Below are positions 54,421-63,840 of a DNA stretch of 64,000 nucleotides, piece by piece (within the stretch, counting starts at the first letter, position 1; each line of letters starts with the position of its first letter). The notes beneath the pieces were generated by a model. The model was not told the origin of the DNA. It ran no database searches and saw only the letters and a list, made by a program, of their open reading frames with translations. Source of the stretch: Bacteroidales bacterium (GTDB taxonomy: Bacteria; Bacteroidota; Bacteroidia; Bacteroidales; UBA10428); the NCBI GenBank assembly GCA_016926235.1, contig JAFGOZ010000524.1:62001-126000 (forward strand). Reading direction: 5' to 3'. The translations under genes were made by a program, and so were the position numbers.

Positions 54421-55398
54421 ATGGCAAATTTAAAAACAAAGTATTTAGGACTGGAGCTTCGTAATCCGGTAATGGTAAGTAGTTCAGGACTAACAGATTC
54501 AGTTGACAAAATAAAGAAACTTTATGATAATAATGCAGGAGCTGTAGTGTTAAAGTCTCTTTTTGAAGAGCAAATACAATTTGAAGCAGGTAAACTGGTC
54601 ACTCAGAGTGATTATCCGGAAGCGCATGACTACATAACCAACTATACTAAAAGTAATTCTGTTGGTCAATACCTTGACCTTATTAGCAACGCAAAGAAAG
54701 CTGTTGATATTCCGATCATTCCCAGCATAAACTGTGTTTCATCTGCCGACTGGACCAGTTATGCAAAAGACATTGAAGATGCCGGAGCCGACGCTTTGGA
54801 ATTAAATATATTTCAACTCCCGACTTCGAAATATACTTCACCTTCTGATATTGAAAAAAACTATTTCGAGATTGTAGAGAAAGTAAAGAAAGTAATCAAG
54901 ATCCCTCTTGTTGTTAAACTGGGTATGCAATTTTCAAACCTCGTTAATTTTGCAGATCAGTTATACGTGAGAGGTGTGGCAGGAGTAGTCCTGTTTAACC
55001 GCTTATATCAGCCTGATATTGATATTGATCAATTAAAAATAAAATCAGCGGAGGTCTTCAGTTCACCTGTTGATATAAGATTTCCGCTTCGCTGGATTGG
55101 TATTTTGTCATCCCAGGTAGAAAAAATTGAATTATCAGGATCAACAGGTGTTCAGGATGGAGAAGCAGCTATAAAAATGTTACTGGCAGGAGCAAAAACA
55201 GTTCAGGTTTGCTCAACGGTTTATAAAAATGGCCCGGCACAAATAGACAAGATTGTTAGTTTCATTGATAAGTGGATGAACAATAACAATTTTATGAACC
55301 TCGATTTATTACGCGGGAAGCTAAATTATTCAAATATTGCCAATCCAACCATGTATGAAAGGTCTCAATTTATGAGGTATTTTTCTTCGATAGACTAA
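54421..55398 (+). CDS. Dihydroorotate dehydrogenase-like flavoprotein, active-site motif altered
   Basis: A TIM-barrel FMN protein of the DHOD family: KYLGLELRNPVMVSSSGLTDS at the start (shown in part), GAVVLKSLFEEQI, the FMN-binding Lys in VVKLGMQFSN, and the phosphate-binding GSTGVQDGEAAIKMLLAGA near the C-terminus. In place of the N-x-S-C-P loop that carries the catalytic base in true DHODs, it has ELNIFQLPTSK, with no Cys. It is thus unlikely to make orotate; a related oxidation, or a non-catalytic role, is possible. Conserved in Bacteroidota beside a YggS-type gene only as far as this context shows. Confidence 0.85.
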   Translation: MANLKTKYLGLELRNPVMVSSSGLTDSVDKIKKLYDNNAGAVVLKSLFEEQIQFEAGKLVTQSDYPEAHDYITNYTKSNSVGQYLDLISNAKKAVDIPIIPSINCVSSADWTSYAKDIEDAGADALELNIFQLPTSKYTSPSDIEKNYFEIVEKVKKVIKIPLVVKLGMQFSNLVNFADQLYVRGVAGVVLFNRLYQPDIDIDQLKIKSAEVFSSPVDIRFPLRWIGILSSQVEKIELSGSTGVQDGEAAIKMLLAGAKTVQVCSTVYKNGPAQIDKIVSFIDKWMNNNNFMNLDLLRGKLNYSNIANPTMYERSQFMRYFSSID

Positions 55399-55421
55399 GA
55401 GGATTGATAAATTTCAATGAC

Positions 55422-56648
55422 TTACTTATTACCATTGCTCAAACAATAGGTCTCCTTCATAGTGATGGCTTCAAGGCTGCCTAATTTAATAGCCTGCTCT
55501 ATATCAAAACAAGCTTCGTTAAATTTCTTATATTTATAATTAGCCTCAGCTCTCTTCAGGTAAATTGCCGGATTATTGGGTTTTAGATCCAATGCCATTG
55601 AAAAATCATTGATGGCATATTCCAGAAAATCATTCGACTTAATTGAAAGGTATGTTTCTCCTCTAGCCTGAAAATATTCAGCTTTTGAAGGGCTAATATC
55701 CAGAACTTTGTTTAAATATTCCAGGGCTTTCAGATATTCTCCGTTATTCCTGTATATCACTCCTCCAATATACATGCCTTCAATATCAGAAGAGTTGTAT
55801 GCCAGGAAATTTTGAATACTTTTTAATGCTTCAGGATACATCTTTTCCTGGTTTTCCAGCTTCGCCAGTTGAAAATAAAGAGGCACCTGGGTATTTTCAA
55901 TTTTTACAGACTGTCTAAAGTCATCAATTGCTTTTTTCGGTTTGCCTGTTAATACATATAATTCAGCCCTTTTATTATAATACTCATAAGTCTTTGGGTT
56001 CAAATTAATAGCTTCCGTATAATCCTCAATTGCATTTGCATTGTTACCCAGCTCTTTGTAACACAATGCACGCATTGCATATATCTCATGTCCTTGTAAT
56101 TTCTTTGAAAGAGCATTATCCAAATATTCAATGGCATCATAGAAATCGTGTGAATTCATTAGAAAACCAGCTTCATTAAGTACTTTCTGATAATCATCGA
56201 ACCATTCCTTTTCCCAAAAATCTAACCAGTCAGATTCTTCAAGAAAGTTATAAAATATACGATCTTTCACTACTTCATAGTAAAGAACTTTATCTCTCCC
56301 TTTAAGGTTTTCTTCCAGGTATTTTAATGTCATACCTAAATCATCTTTGGCAGCATAGCACCTGGCTAACAAATAATTTGCCGAATTTATCTGTAATGTA
56401 TTTGCTGTTATAAAATCCTTTATAGCTTCATCAATTTGTCCTAATTCATACAGTGCTAAGCCTCTGTTTATGTAATATTTACTATTATTTTTATTAAGGT
56501 TAATTGCTATATTATACATTTCAACGGCCCCAGTGTAATTTTCTTTGGCCATCATTGCAATACCTTGTTTGTATTCATCAAGTCCCTGGCCAAAAAGCCC
56601 TTGAACTAATAATAACAGGTAAAATATGACACTTGGTAATAATTTCAT
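55422..56648 (-). CDS. Exported TPR-repeat protein
   Basis: 408 residues: a signal peptide (MKLLPSVIFYLLLLVQGLFG), then about ten tetratricopeptide repeats with the usual A/G-Y-A pattern (for example GAVEMYNIAINLNKNNSKYY, AIEDYTEAINLNPKTYEYY). An acidic and Trp-rich stretch near 135-150 (EESDWLDFWEKEWFDDY) interrupts the array. Protein-protein scaffold in the periplasm is inferred. It starts 8 bp after the type-B T9SS cargo gene and is cotranscribed with it. Confidence 0.87.
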   Translation of the reverse strand: MKLLPSVIFYLLLLVQGLFGQGLDEYKQGIAMMAKENYTGAVEMYNIAINLNKNNSKYYINRGLALYELGQIDEAIKDFITANTLQINSANYLLARCYAAKDDLGMTLKYLEENLKGRDKVLYYEVVKDRIFYNFLEESDWLDFWEKEWFDDYQKVLNEAGFLMNSHDFYDAIEYLDNALSKKLQGHEIYAMRALCYKELGNNANAIEDYTEAINLNPKTYEYYNKRAELYVLTGKPKKAIDDFRQSVKIENTQVPLYFQLAKLENQEKMYPEALKSIQNFLAYNSSDIEGMYIGGVIYRNNGEYLKALEYLNKVLDISPSKAEYFQARGETYLSIKSNDFLEYAINDFSMALDLKPNNPAIYLKRAEANYKYKKFNEACFDIEQAIKLGSLEAITMKETYCLSNGNK

Positions 56649-56656
56649 TTTTGCAT

Positions 56657-59338
56657 CTATTCATTAGTTTTCAATACAGGAACATCTGTAAAAACATATA
56701 TAAATCCCGTTAAATTTCTTACATATATCCCTCCTATCCTGGGTTCATGCACTTCACATATGTAATAATACACACCTGGAGAAACTAGTTTTTTTGTTTT
56801 TAAATATGTTCCCTTCCAATTAATATACGGATCGTCGGTTTCATATACCAAATCCCCCCATCTATTAAAAATCCTCATATTCACCTTTTTCACATAGTCA
56901 TTTTTATTCATCGCCCTGTATAGATCATACTTCCCGTCCCCATCAGGACTAAAAACATTGGGCAACTCATAAATTGGACAAATATCGACGCAAACCGTAT
57001 TGGAAGGATCACTTTCATTATTGAAAGAATCAATTGCTGTTACAACATAGCATCCGGCAATAGTTTGTTCAGGATAATGCACATACCTGGTCGATTCGGA
57101 TCCCTCAGCATTATAAATAACTTGGTAGGTACTATTTAAATCTGGCTTATAATATACGTTATACCGAATAACATCATCAGCACATGTTTCATTTGGATTT
57201 GTCCACTGCAATACATTCACCATACTGTCGCAATTGCTGGTAACAATGAGTTGAGGAGGACATGATGGAAAAGTATCAATTGGTATCCCACAATTAATAT
57301 GTGAATAATTCTCTGTATAAATTTTATTATCCTCAATTTGCCTGAATCCCCTGCTTAATGTACGGTAGCAATACTCTACTCCATTAGTTAAACCTGTGTC
57401 ACTGTAGTGTTCTTCAGTTGTTACCCCTATTGAATCAAATTGCCCGGTTTGAGAATTTTTTCTGTATACAGTGTACTCTGTATTAACCCAGGGAACATTA
57501 TGCTCGAAATGTAAAACGATTTCATTGTCAAGGTTTTCTACATTATGAAATAATGTTGAGGATACTTCCTGATTTCCAATCAGGAAACGATTCCCCGGTG
57601 TATTATTATACAACTCTATACGATATGAATAGGGATATATAACAGTATTCAACGCCGAGTCGATATATGTAGTATCATTCAGATCTGGTGTTATAAAAGA
57701 ATGTATCTGCTGCGCATTTGCAGCAGTAAGATTATCAGACCTGTAAATTACTATTTCATATGGTCCGGGAGCTTCGCTGGTATCGATATCTCTAGGTTTA
57801 AGCCATGCCAGTTCAACAACACCCTTTTCATCATCAACCACTGCTACACTGGTTTTAATAATTGCCGGTTTTCCAGGGACTACCATATTGCACAATTCAT
57901 TGGAAGCAATGCTAACCGCACCGTCCGGATAACGTGCCACAACCCTGTAACAATATTCGATACCCTGCAATAATCCGGATCCGTTGTTATTATCAATAAA
58001 TGCAGTATCTGCTCCATAGGTCATACCAACCAAAATAAAACCTGTATTTCCTGGAACACCTGTTTGACAAAAACCTGGAACAAAATCTGAAGAATCCTCT
58101 TTTCGATAAATATTATAGCCCGAAATATTTGCGCATTCATTTGGTTCCCAAAATATTGTTATACTATTATTATTCGATTGGGTCTCTACCAGGTTTGTTG
58201 GTGGACCTATCACCTGAACATTAAAAGTTTTTATATTCACCAAATTTATCATTGCATCATCCTCAGCACGGACAATTACTGTATAAGGTTGCCCACGCAC
58301 ATGAATACAATGTGTAGGCCAGACAAAATGCAAGGTTGAGTAATCGTACCTGAATGTTGCGTTTACACGATATGTTGTATCTGTCGTCCAGATGGTATCG
58401 TAATCACTCCATATTGTATCATGATAATATTTGGCGGGATTGATGTTAAATGCGAAAGGGCCACCCTGGGCAATAACAAAAACCGAGTCATTATCAGCAT
58501 CAGTAGCCCATAATCTTAAACGTGCTGTATCTCCTGCAACCACGCAAAGATCTTGCATACCAAATATTTCCGGTGGTTCGTTATCCGAATCGTAAACCTG
58601 AATTTGCATATCCCTGACAACATTCCCAATTTTCACTCCCTGCCTCCATTCTTCAATATTCATAGCTACATTATAAATACCAACCTCTGTGGGCGAATCC
58701 CAAATAAGGTCGCCTGTAACCTCATCTATATAAATAGAATCTGAAGCGGGGGGTAATGTATAATCAGGAATAGGCTCTCCATTTTCTTTTGTACAAATGG
58801 TGAGTTTATAAGAGATACTATCGCCGTCCGGATCAAAAGCCCCCGGATTATGTATAAATACATGCCCCACAGCGGCTTTGTCAATTGGATAGTTAAGAAG
58901 AAAGGGAGTACTATTATCCCCAACCTGGGGGTCGATGAAAATGGTAGTCTTTATTGAAAATATAGTATTTACTGAATTGGGAATATTTTTTACCCCTGCA
59001 TTACGATTAGGGTCCTGTACAAGGATTTGATATACACCGGGTCCGGGATATTCATGAATAGCTATATACCTGTTTAAATTATAATTATCCGGAAGATGAA
59101 TAATAGTATCTTTATACCGTTTGACTGTTGTAATATCACCATCTCCCCACATTACATCAAGTTCTGGCCGGTCAGCCATGCTAAGCGAATATGTATAGGT
59201 TGTTACCAGTACCATATATGTATAGCCCTCAACATGGCTTATTACTATTTCCCCAGCTCTGTTATGAGTAGCCATACTATAATTACAGATGAAAATCATC
59301 AGTATGGGCAGCAATATATATTTATTCAGCAACCTCAT
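56657..59338 (-). CDS. T9SS cargo with fibronectin-like domains and a type-B (CHU_C) C-terminus
   Basis: 893 residues. Signal peptide (1-23), an N-terminal region typical of large gliding-associated proteins (THNRAGEIVISHVEGYTYMV), cadherin- or PKD-like strands with VFIHNPGAFDPDGDSISYK, at least three fibronectin-III-like domains (ISGYNIYRKEDSSDF, IEYCYRVVARYPDGA, TEYTVYRKNSQTG), and the gliding-motility-associated C-terminal domain: LPNVFSPDGDGKYDLYRA, FNRWGDLVYETDD, VSPGVYYYICEV. That last domain marks type-B T9SS export. Its start overlaps the DUF6702 stop (ATGA, 59335-59338), so expression is coupled. Confidence 0.9.
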   Translation of the reverse strand: MRLLNKYILLPILMIFICNYSMATHNRAGEIVISHVEGYTYMVLVTTYTYSLSMADRPELDVMWGDGDITTVKRYKDTIIHLPDNYNLNRYIAIHEYPGPGVYQILVQDPNRNAGVKNIPNSVNTIFSIKTTIFIDPQVGDNSTPFLLNYPIDKAAVGHVFIHNPGAFDPDGDSISYKLTICTKENGEPIPDYTLPPASDSIYIDEVTGDLIWDSPTEVGIYNVAMNIEEWRQGVKIGNVVRDMQIQVYDSDNEPPEIFGMQDLCVVAGDTARLRLWATDADNDSVFVIAQGGPFAFNINPAKYYHDTIWSDYDTIWTTDTTYRVNATFRYDYSTLHFVWPTHCIHVRGQPYTVIVRAEDDAMINLVNIKTFNVQVIGPPTNLVETQSNNNSITIFWEPNECANISGYNIYRKEDSSDFVPGFCQTGVPGNTGFILVGMTYGADTAFIDNNNGSGLLQGIEYCYRVVARYPDGAVSIASNELCNMVVPGKPAIIKTSVAVVDDEKGVVELAWLKPRDIDTSEAPGPYEIVIYRSDNLTAANAQQIHSFITPDLNDTTYIDSALNTVIYPYSYRIELYNNTPGNRFLIGNQEVSSTLFHNVENLDNEIVLHFEHNVPWVNTEYTVYRKNSQTGQFDSIGVTTEEHYSDTGLTNGVEYCYRTLSRGFRQIEDNKIYTENYSHINCGIPIDTFPSCPPQLIVTSNCDSMVNVLQWTNPNETCADDVIRYNVYYKPDLNSTYQVIYNAEGSESTRYVHYPEQTIAGCYVVTAIDSFNNESDPSNTVCVDICPIYELPNVFSPDGDGKYDLYRAMNKNDYVKKVNMRIFNRWGDLVYETDDPYINWKGTYLKTKKLVSPGVYYYICEVHEPRIGGIYVRNLTGFIYVFTDVPVLKTNE

Positions 59339-59829
59339 CGATTACAATCCAATGTTAAAAAATTTGATCTTTCCTGAAAATCAAAATACATTCCTTTTTC
59401 AATACCAGGACCTTTAAAAATGACCAGGTTCTTTTGATCAAAATACAAATCGGTAAATATAGCATTATACACATCAATTTTCTCAACGCAAGCATTTATT
59501 TTCCCACAAAAATCAAACCAAATCTCTTCATCTTTAAAAGAATAATCCTTCAATTCCAATTCAATTGCAATTGTGTCATTGGCACGCATAGTAAAATTTT
59601 CAGTGAGATATCGTTTAGTATAAATCATTGCCATCGAATCAATATATTTTTCAGCCATATTAATAGTATCCTGAAAATTATGAAAAACAGCCAGGTTCAT
59701 ATCATTTTTATCTACACGTAGATTGATTGCTAATTGCTCACGATCATCAGAGTAATCTATATTGGCAACAGATACGCGTAATGGGTGACTGCAATAAACA
59801 AACAAAAGTATTTTAAAAATAATATACAT
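59335..59829 (-). CDS. DUF6702-like protein
   Basis: 164 residues with a short hydrophobic N-terminus (MYIIFKILLFVYC) and then SHPLRVSVANIDYS, the hallmark of the Bacteroidota DUF6702 family. The remainder is beta-rich (KRYLTENFTM, IAIELELKDYSF). Function unknown. It ends inside the start codon of the type-B cargo gene (4-bp ATGA overlap), so the two are translationally linked. Confidence 0.82.
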   Translation of the reverse strand: MYIIFKILLFVYCSHPLRVSVANIDYSDDREQLAINLRVDKNDMNLAVFHNFQDTINMAEKYIDSMAMIYTKRYLTENFTMRANDTIAIELELKDYSFKDEEIWFDFCGKINACVEKIDVYNAIFTDLYFDQKNLVIFKGPGIEKGMYFDFQERSNFLTLDCNR

Positions 59830-59937
59830 GGATATATACGATATTTCACAAAATTACTAAATATCGTAAGGTTAACGAATGTATTTAGGATAAATTATAA
59901 TTTCAGCCAGAACAATTTATCCTTAATATCTGACGAG

Positions 59938-61362
59938 TTAATTACTTTTCATCAGGTTTTTAACTGTGCTTATTTCGATAAACGAAGCGCCATGACTCAT
60001 CCCAAAGTTACCGCCAAGCACAACAATTCTGTCTGTCTCTTTTAATTGTTGTTTCTTAACCAAGCAGCTTAGTGATTCCCGAATAAAAGCGTGAATCTCA
60101 TCGGGTTCCTGATAATTGGAATAAACCCCAAAAGAAATTGCCAGTTCTCTCATTACTCTTTTATCGTAGCATTGGGCATAAACTACCTTACGCCCCCTAT
60201 AGCCTGCAATATTACGAATTGTACGTCCTGTAGATGTATCTGCAATAATTGCTTCTGCGTCCAACTTTATGGAAGCTTCTACTGCTGTTTTGGATAAAAA
60301 TGCAGAAGTCTCGGTACTCATTACTTTAATAGGAACCTCATTAACATCACTTCGGCTTTTTTCTACTTCCAAAGCAATCTTGGCCATGGTCTCAACAGCC
60401 TCAACGGGATAATCACCAAATGCCGTTTCTCCACTCAACATGATAGTATCAGCTTTACTATAAATAGCATTTGCAATATCACTCACCTCAGCACGCGTTG
60501 GGCGTGGTTCCTTTATCATTGAATGAAGCATCTGAGTTGCAATAATTACTGGTTTTCTTGCTGCTATACATTTGTTAATGATCATCTTTTGAATACCTGG
60601 TATTTTTTCATAAGGTATTTCTATAGCTAAATCGCCCCTTGCAACCATTATACCATATACATTTTCAAGTATCTCATCCAGGTTGTCCACCCCTTCCTGG
60701 TTCTCTATTTTTGCAATTATCTTTATCCTGCTTTTTTTAGCATCTAAGAGTTTCTGCAATTGCTCTACATCCTTTTTATTGCGAACAAATGAATGTGCTA
60801 TAAAATCGATATCATGCTCAATAGCAAATTCAATATAATCCTTGTCCTTCTTGCTTAATGAGGGTAATGAAAATTTTGCATCAGGTACATTCACACTCTT
60901 TTTTCCTGAAAAACTACCATTATTCATAGCAAGACAATGTAGCTCGTCACCCTTCTTATCTTGAATTTGTAATTCAATAAAACCATCATCAATCAAAATA
61001 ACATCCTTCTTACTAACCTCATTCACAAACTTGTCATAATTTACATAGATTGTTTCCTTTGTCGATTTTTTTTCCGGATCGCCTTTAACTATGACTTTAT
61101 CACCTTTGTTTAATATTATTTTATCTTCTGCTTTGGTAGTCCTTAATTCAGGGCCTTTTGTGTCAAGTATTAAAGCTATTCTTTCTGAAACCTGTCTTAC
61201 ATTATTTATCACCTTCAATGTGTCTTCAGGAGATTGGTGTGCTGTGTTTAACCGGACAGCGTTCATACCCTTTTCATACAATTGCTTTATAAAATCCACA
61301 TCACATTTCATGTCCGAGATAGTAGCAATAATTTTTGTCTTCTTCTTCATAGTAAAATCCAT
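59938..61362 (-). CDS. pyk: Pyruvate kinase
   Basis: Converts phosphoenolpyruvate + ADP to pyruvate + ATP. The start MDFTMKKKTKIIATISDMK may truly begin at the second Met (61350). RLNTAHQSPEDT, in place of the usual NFSHG, is normal for Bacteroidota. Also LDTKGPELRT, IIAKIENQEGVDNLDEI with the phosphoryl-site Lys, GIMVARGDLAIEIP and TQMLHSMIKEPRPTRAE. The 474-residue length fits the form with a small C-terminal domain. With ppdK and pckA it completes the phosphoenolpyruvate node. Confidence 0.96.
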   Translation of the reverse strand: MDFTMKKKTKIIATISDMKCDVDFIKQLYEKGMNAVRLNTAHQSPEDTLKVINNVRQVSERIALILDTKGPELRTTKAEDKIILNKGDKVIVKGDPEKKSTKETIYVNYDKFVNEVSKKDVILIDDGFIELQIQDKKGDELHCLAMNNGSFSGKKSVNVPDAKFSLPSLSKKDKDYIEFAIEHDIDFIAHSFVRNKKDVEQLQKLLDAKKSRIKIIAKIENQEGVDNLDEILENVYGIMVARGDLAIEIPYEKIPGIQKMIINKCIAARKPVIIATQMLHSMIKEPRPTRAEVSDIANAIYSKADTIMLSGETAFGDYPVEAVETMAKIALEVEKSRSDVNEVPIKVMSTETSAFLSKTAVEASIKLDAEAIIADTSTGRTIRNIAGYRGRKVVYAQCYDKRVMRELAISFGVYSNYQEPDEIHAFIRESLSCLVKKQQLKETDRIVVLGGNFGMSHGASFIEISTVKNLMKSN

Positions 61363-61443
61363 ATGTTTGTAACTTATAGTAAAAAGTGTGCAAATATAAA
61401 GTGATTCTATCTAATTTTAACCTTCAGTCAATGTAAATTTTAC

Positions 61444-62352
61444 ATGATTTTTATGTTATGGAATGAAACCATACAAAACTTCGAAAACTATTTAAAACTT
61501 GAAAAATCACTTTCAAAAAACTCGGTCGATGCATATATGAGAGACATCGAGAAGCTGAAAATGTTCGCAGAAAATCAAAAACCTGTGTTAGATCCCGAAA
61601 ACATTACACTTCAGCAACTTGAATCTTTTATAGTTTACCTCAACCAGTTAGGATTAAGCCATCGGTCGCAGGCACGCATTATTTCCGGGATAAAAGCTTT
61701 CTACAAATACCTGATAATGGACGACCAGATTGAAGCTGATCCTACAGAACTTCTTGAAAGTCCAAAAATAGGAAGAAAATTACCTGAAGTACTTTCAATC
61801 GAGGAAATTGAAAGAATTATTGAAGCAATAGACCTAAGTATACCAGAAGGGCACAGGAACAAAGCTATTATTGAGGTACTCTACGGATGCGGTTTACGGG
61901 TTTCTGAACTGGTTGGTTTGAGGCTTACCAATTATTACCCTGCGCAGGGTTATATTCGCATTACCGGTAAGGGTGATAAAGAAAGGCTTGTCCCCATTGG
62001 TGAAAGCGCAATAAAGGCAATCAGCTATTACATGCCCGATCGAAACAGCCTGCCAGTTATTCAAAAAGGGCATGAGAACATCCTTTTCCTCAACCGAAGG
62101 GGCAAAATGCTGACCCGCGTGATGATATTCACCATAATTAAAGGCCTGGCCACAAAAGCCGGGATAAAGCAAACCATAAGCCCACATACATTCCGCCATT
62201 CATTTGCCACCCATCTCATTGACGGGGGGGCAGACCTGCGCGCTGTTCAGGAAATGCTTGGACATGAGTCCATCCTTACTACAGAAATATATACACACCT
62301 GGACAGAGAGTTCTTACGGGATGCTATTTTGAGATTTCATCCGAGAGCTTAA
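61444..62352 (+). CDS. xerD: Site-specific tyrosine recombinase (XerD-like)
   Basis: Resolves chromosome dimers at dif with XerC. An N-terminal SAM-like DNA-binding domain (FENYLKLEKSLSKNSVDAY) is followed by the catalytic domain: Arg152 (GCGLRVSEL), Lys176 (ITGKGDKERL), His248 and Arg251 (SPHTFRHSFATH), His274 (MLGHESILTT) and Tyr283 (EIYTHLD), so it is intact. Length 302 is standard. No integrase-type extra domains or mobile genes lie nearby, which favours a housekeeping role. A second ATG is only three codons in. Confidence 0.94.
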   Translation: MIFMLWNETIQNFENYLKLEKSLSKNSVDAYMRDIEKLKMFAENQKPVLDPENITLQQLESFIVYLNQLGLSHRSQARIISGIKAFYKYLIMDDQIEADPTELLESPKIGRKLPEVLSIEEIERIIEAIDLSIPEGHRNKAIIEVLYGCGLRVSELVGLRLTNYYPAQGYIRITGKGDKERLVPIGESAIKAISYYMPDRNSLPVIQKGHENILFLNRRGKMLTRVMIFTIIKGLATKAGIKQTISPHTFRHSFATHLIDGGADLRAVQEMLGHESILTTEIYTHLDREFLRDAILRFHPRA

Positions 62353-62369
62353 TGCAATGTAAAACATAA

Positions 62370-62440
62370 AATGAATAATGTATAATGGGATACCCTTTCA
62401 GAGTTCGTAGAACCCGACAGAAGTTTGGTGTAGAATAAGG
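62370..62440 (+). repeat. Degenerate dispersed repeat, copy 2
   Basis: Begins AATGAATAATGTATAATGG, differing from the copy at 16820 by one base in the first 19, then follows it with small gaps to TAGAATAAGG. Same orientation as copy 1. Confidence 0.55.
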
Positions 62441-62445
62441 GAAAT

Positions 62446-62490
62446 AGTTACAGTTACAGTTACAGTTACAGTTACAGTTACAGTTGCAGT
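62446..62490 (+). repeat. Hexanucleotide microsatellite (AGTTAC) x6-7
   Basis: Six perfect AGTTAC units (62446-62481), one AGTTGC and a partial unit. Length could vary by slippage. It lies just after copy 2 of the dispersed repeat, as the GTCTTCT repeat follows copy 1. Confidence 0.92.
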
Positions 62491-62758
62491 GGTAATGTGA
62501 TAATATGGTACAGTTAACCGGAAGTACTATGCAGTTTTTAGATGACATCGTGCAGTTCGGGATATGTGGTCTCAAAATAAAAGAATGCATATAAATTCAG
62601 GTTACCTGAAAATAGACTTTAAATTTAATAGATACTTATAAGAAATTATCAGGTATAGGTATGTTCATTAACAATCACTACTGTCCGATTAAATATTTTA
62701 TGAAATTATGAAATGCCTTTATTTATATGCCGTCCCTACGGGACTTTAATGCCCCCAG

Positions 62759-62905
62759 GTCATTTTTGTGCTACTACCAATATTTTGTCCCTAACGGGAC
62801 AGTCCCGTAGGGACGACATATTGGTAACCATTGTGTTAGAAAATGTTTCTAAGTCCCGTAAGGGACGAAATATAATTTACTCGTTTAGTAATGATTAACA
62901 ATATA
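62759..62905 (-). repeat. Palindrome-rich dispersed repeat, copy B
   Basis: Reverse complement of the type seen at 20700-20845. It carries three clear 13-14-bp palindromes of the form GTCCCTAACGGGAC, GTCCCGTAGGGAC and GTCCCGTAAGGGAC, and a fourth (GTCCCTACGGGAC) lies just outside at about 62731-62743. Better preserved than copy A. Confidence 0.8.
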
Positions 62906-63047
62906 TTAACAGATGCTTAACAATCATCCCTAATCCTTTGATATAGTTAAAATTAAATATTCAATTAATTCGTGAAATCCGTGGACAAAATTTTTTGGCA
63001 CAACATTTGGATTATACCTGTCAAAGTAACTTATAAAACCGAAAGCC

Positions 63048-63770
63048 ATGAAAACAATAAGACTTATAATAGCAGGATTCGCACTGATGTTGATGGCAGG
63101 TTGTTATCATTATCATGAATATCCTGTAGAACCGGTAGCCAGGTTTACCGTTTCTGACTATGTAGTGGAAATACATCAAAAAATTTATTTCACGAACAAT
63201 TCTCTCAATGCAGATTATTTTGAATGGGACTTTGGTGATGGCTATGTAACAAATGTGCCTAACCCGTCACACAATTATGATTTTTCAGGAACGTACACGG
63301 TGTCGCTAACTGCCTTTTTCGACGGTTTGGCGCATACCACCTACCAGACTATTACTGTTCAGTCTTCAACCATACTGGAAATAACAGTTTTGGAATATTA
63401 TGATGAGTATGCAGTTCCTGATGCCAGCATTATACTATATCCTACACTTAATGACTGGTACAATCAGACAAATGCAGTTATTAAAGTTTATTCGGATTAT
63501 TACGGAGTGGCAGTTATTAAAGACCTTCCACCTCAGGCATACTACGTAGATGTATGGCACCCGGAACACAATAACTACATTCTAGCAGAAGAAGACGTGA
63601 GATACATCCGTATCCCCCCGCTTATTGAACACGGAACTACTTTCTTTACTGCCTGGGTTGATTACGTACCTGAAGGTTGGAAGAAAAAAGGTGAAGCTGT
63701 TCAAAGCCTGAAAAAAGCAAGGACATTCAAAGAGAATGTTAAACAAGAAGCATTTGAAACAAAAAAATAG
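63048..63770 (+). CDS. PKD-domain lipoprotein
   Basis: 240 residues: lipoprotein signal MKTIRLIIAGFALMLMAGC with Cys19, a PKD domain (about 28-105) with the hallmark FEWDFGDGYVTN and PSHNYDFSGTYTVSLTA, then a second beta domain (ITVLEYYDEYAVPDASIILY ... GVAVIKDLPPQAYYVDV) resembling a carboxypeptidase-regulatory/SdrD-B-like fold, and a basic helical tail. Surface or periplasmic binding is inferred. Single gene, ended by a strong terminator. Confidence 0.87.
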   Translation: MKTIRLIIAGFALMLMAGCYHYHEYPVEPVARFTVSDYVVEIHQKIYFTNNSLNADYFEWDFGDGYVTNVPNPSHNYDFSGTYTVSLTAFFDGLAHTTYQTITVQSSTILEITVLEYYDEYAVPDASIILYPTLNDWYNQTNAVIKVYSDYYGVAVIKDLPPQAYYVDVWHPEHNNYILAEEDVRYIRIPPLIEHGTTFFTAWVDYVPEGWKKKGEAVQSLKKARTFKENVKQEAFETKK

Positions 63771-63807
63771 ATTATTCCCAGGGTTTATATTTTAGGGTTA
63801 AAAAAAA

Positions 63808-63838
63808 GAGGGGCTCCGTTAGTTGTGAGCCCCTTTTT
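63808..63838 (+). terminator. Bidirectional intrinsic terminator
   Basis: GGGGCTC (63810-63816) and GAGCCCC (63827-63833) form a perfect stem with A-run before and T-run after it, so it can serve both the PKD lipoprotein gene and the minus-strand gene ending at 63841. Confidence 0.88.
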
Positions 63839-63840
63839 AT

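Larger units (their letters stand above)
62353..63047. other. Repeat-rich spacer after xerD
   Basis: No gene is seen. In order: copy 2 of the degenerate dispersed repeat (62370-62440), a hexanucleotide microsatellite (62446-62490), ordinary AT-rich sequence, a lone GTCCCTACGGGAC palindrome near 62732, and copy B of the palindrome-rich repeat (62759-62905). The last 140 bp form the upstream region of the PKD lipoprotein gene. Short open frames here are repeat artefacts. Confidence 0.75.

Noticed and set aside
61444..62352. xerD as an integrase of a mobile element
   Set aside because: No other mobile genes or attachment sites nearby; length and motifs fit the housekeeping recombinase.
62324..62590. 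Minus-strand frame with Cys-Asn repeats
   Set aside because: Pure translation of the AGTTAC microsatellite.
62713..62898. 61-codon plus-strand open frame
   Set aside because: Lies within the palindrome-rich repeat and is not kept in the other copy.
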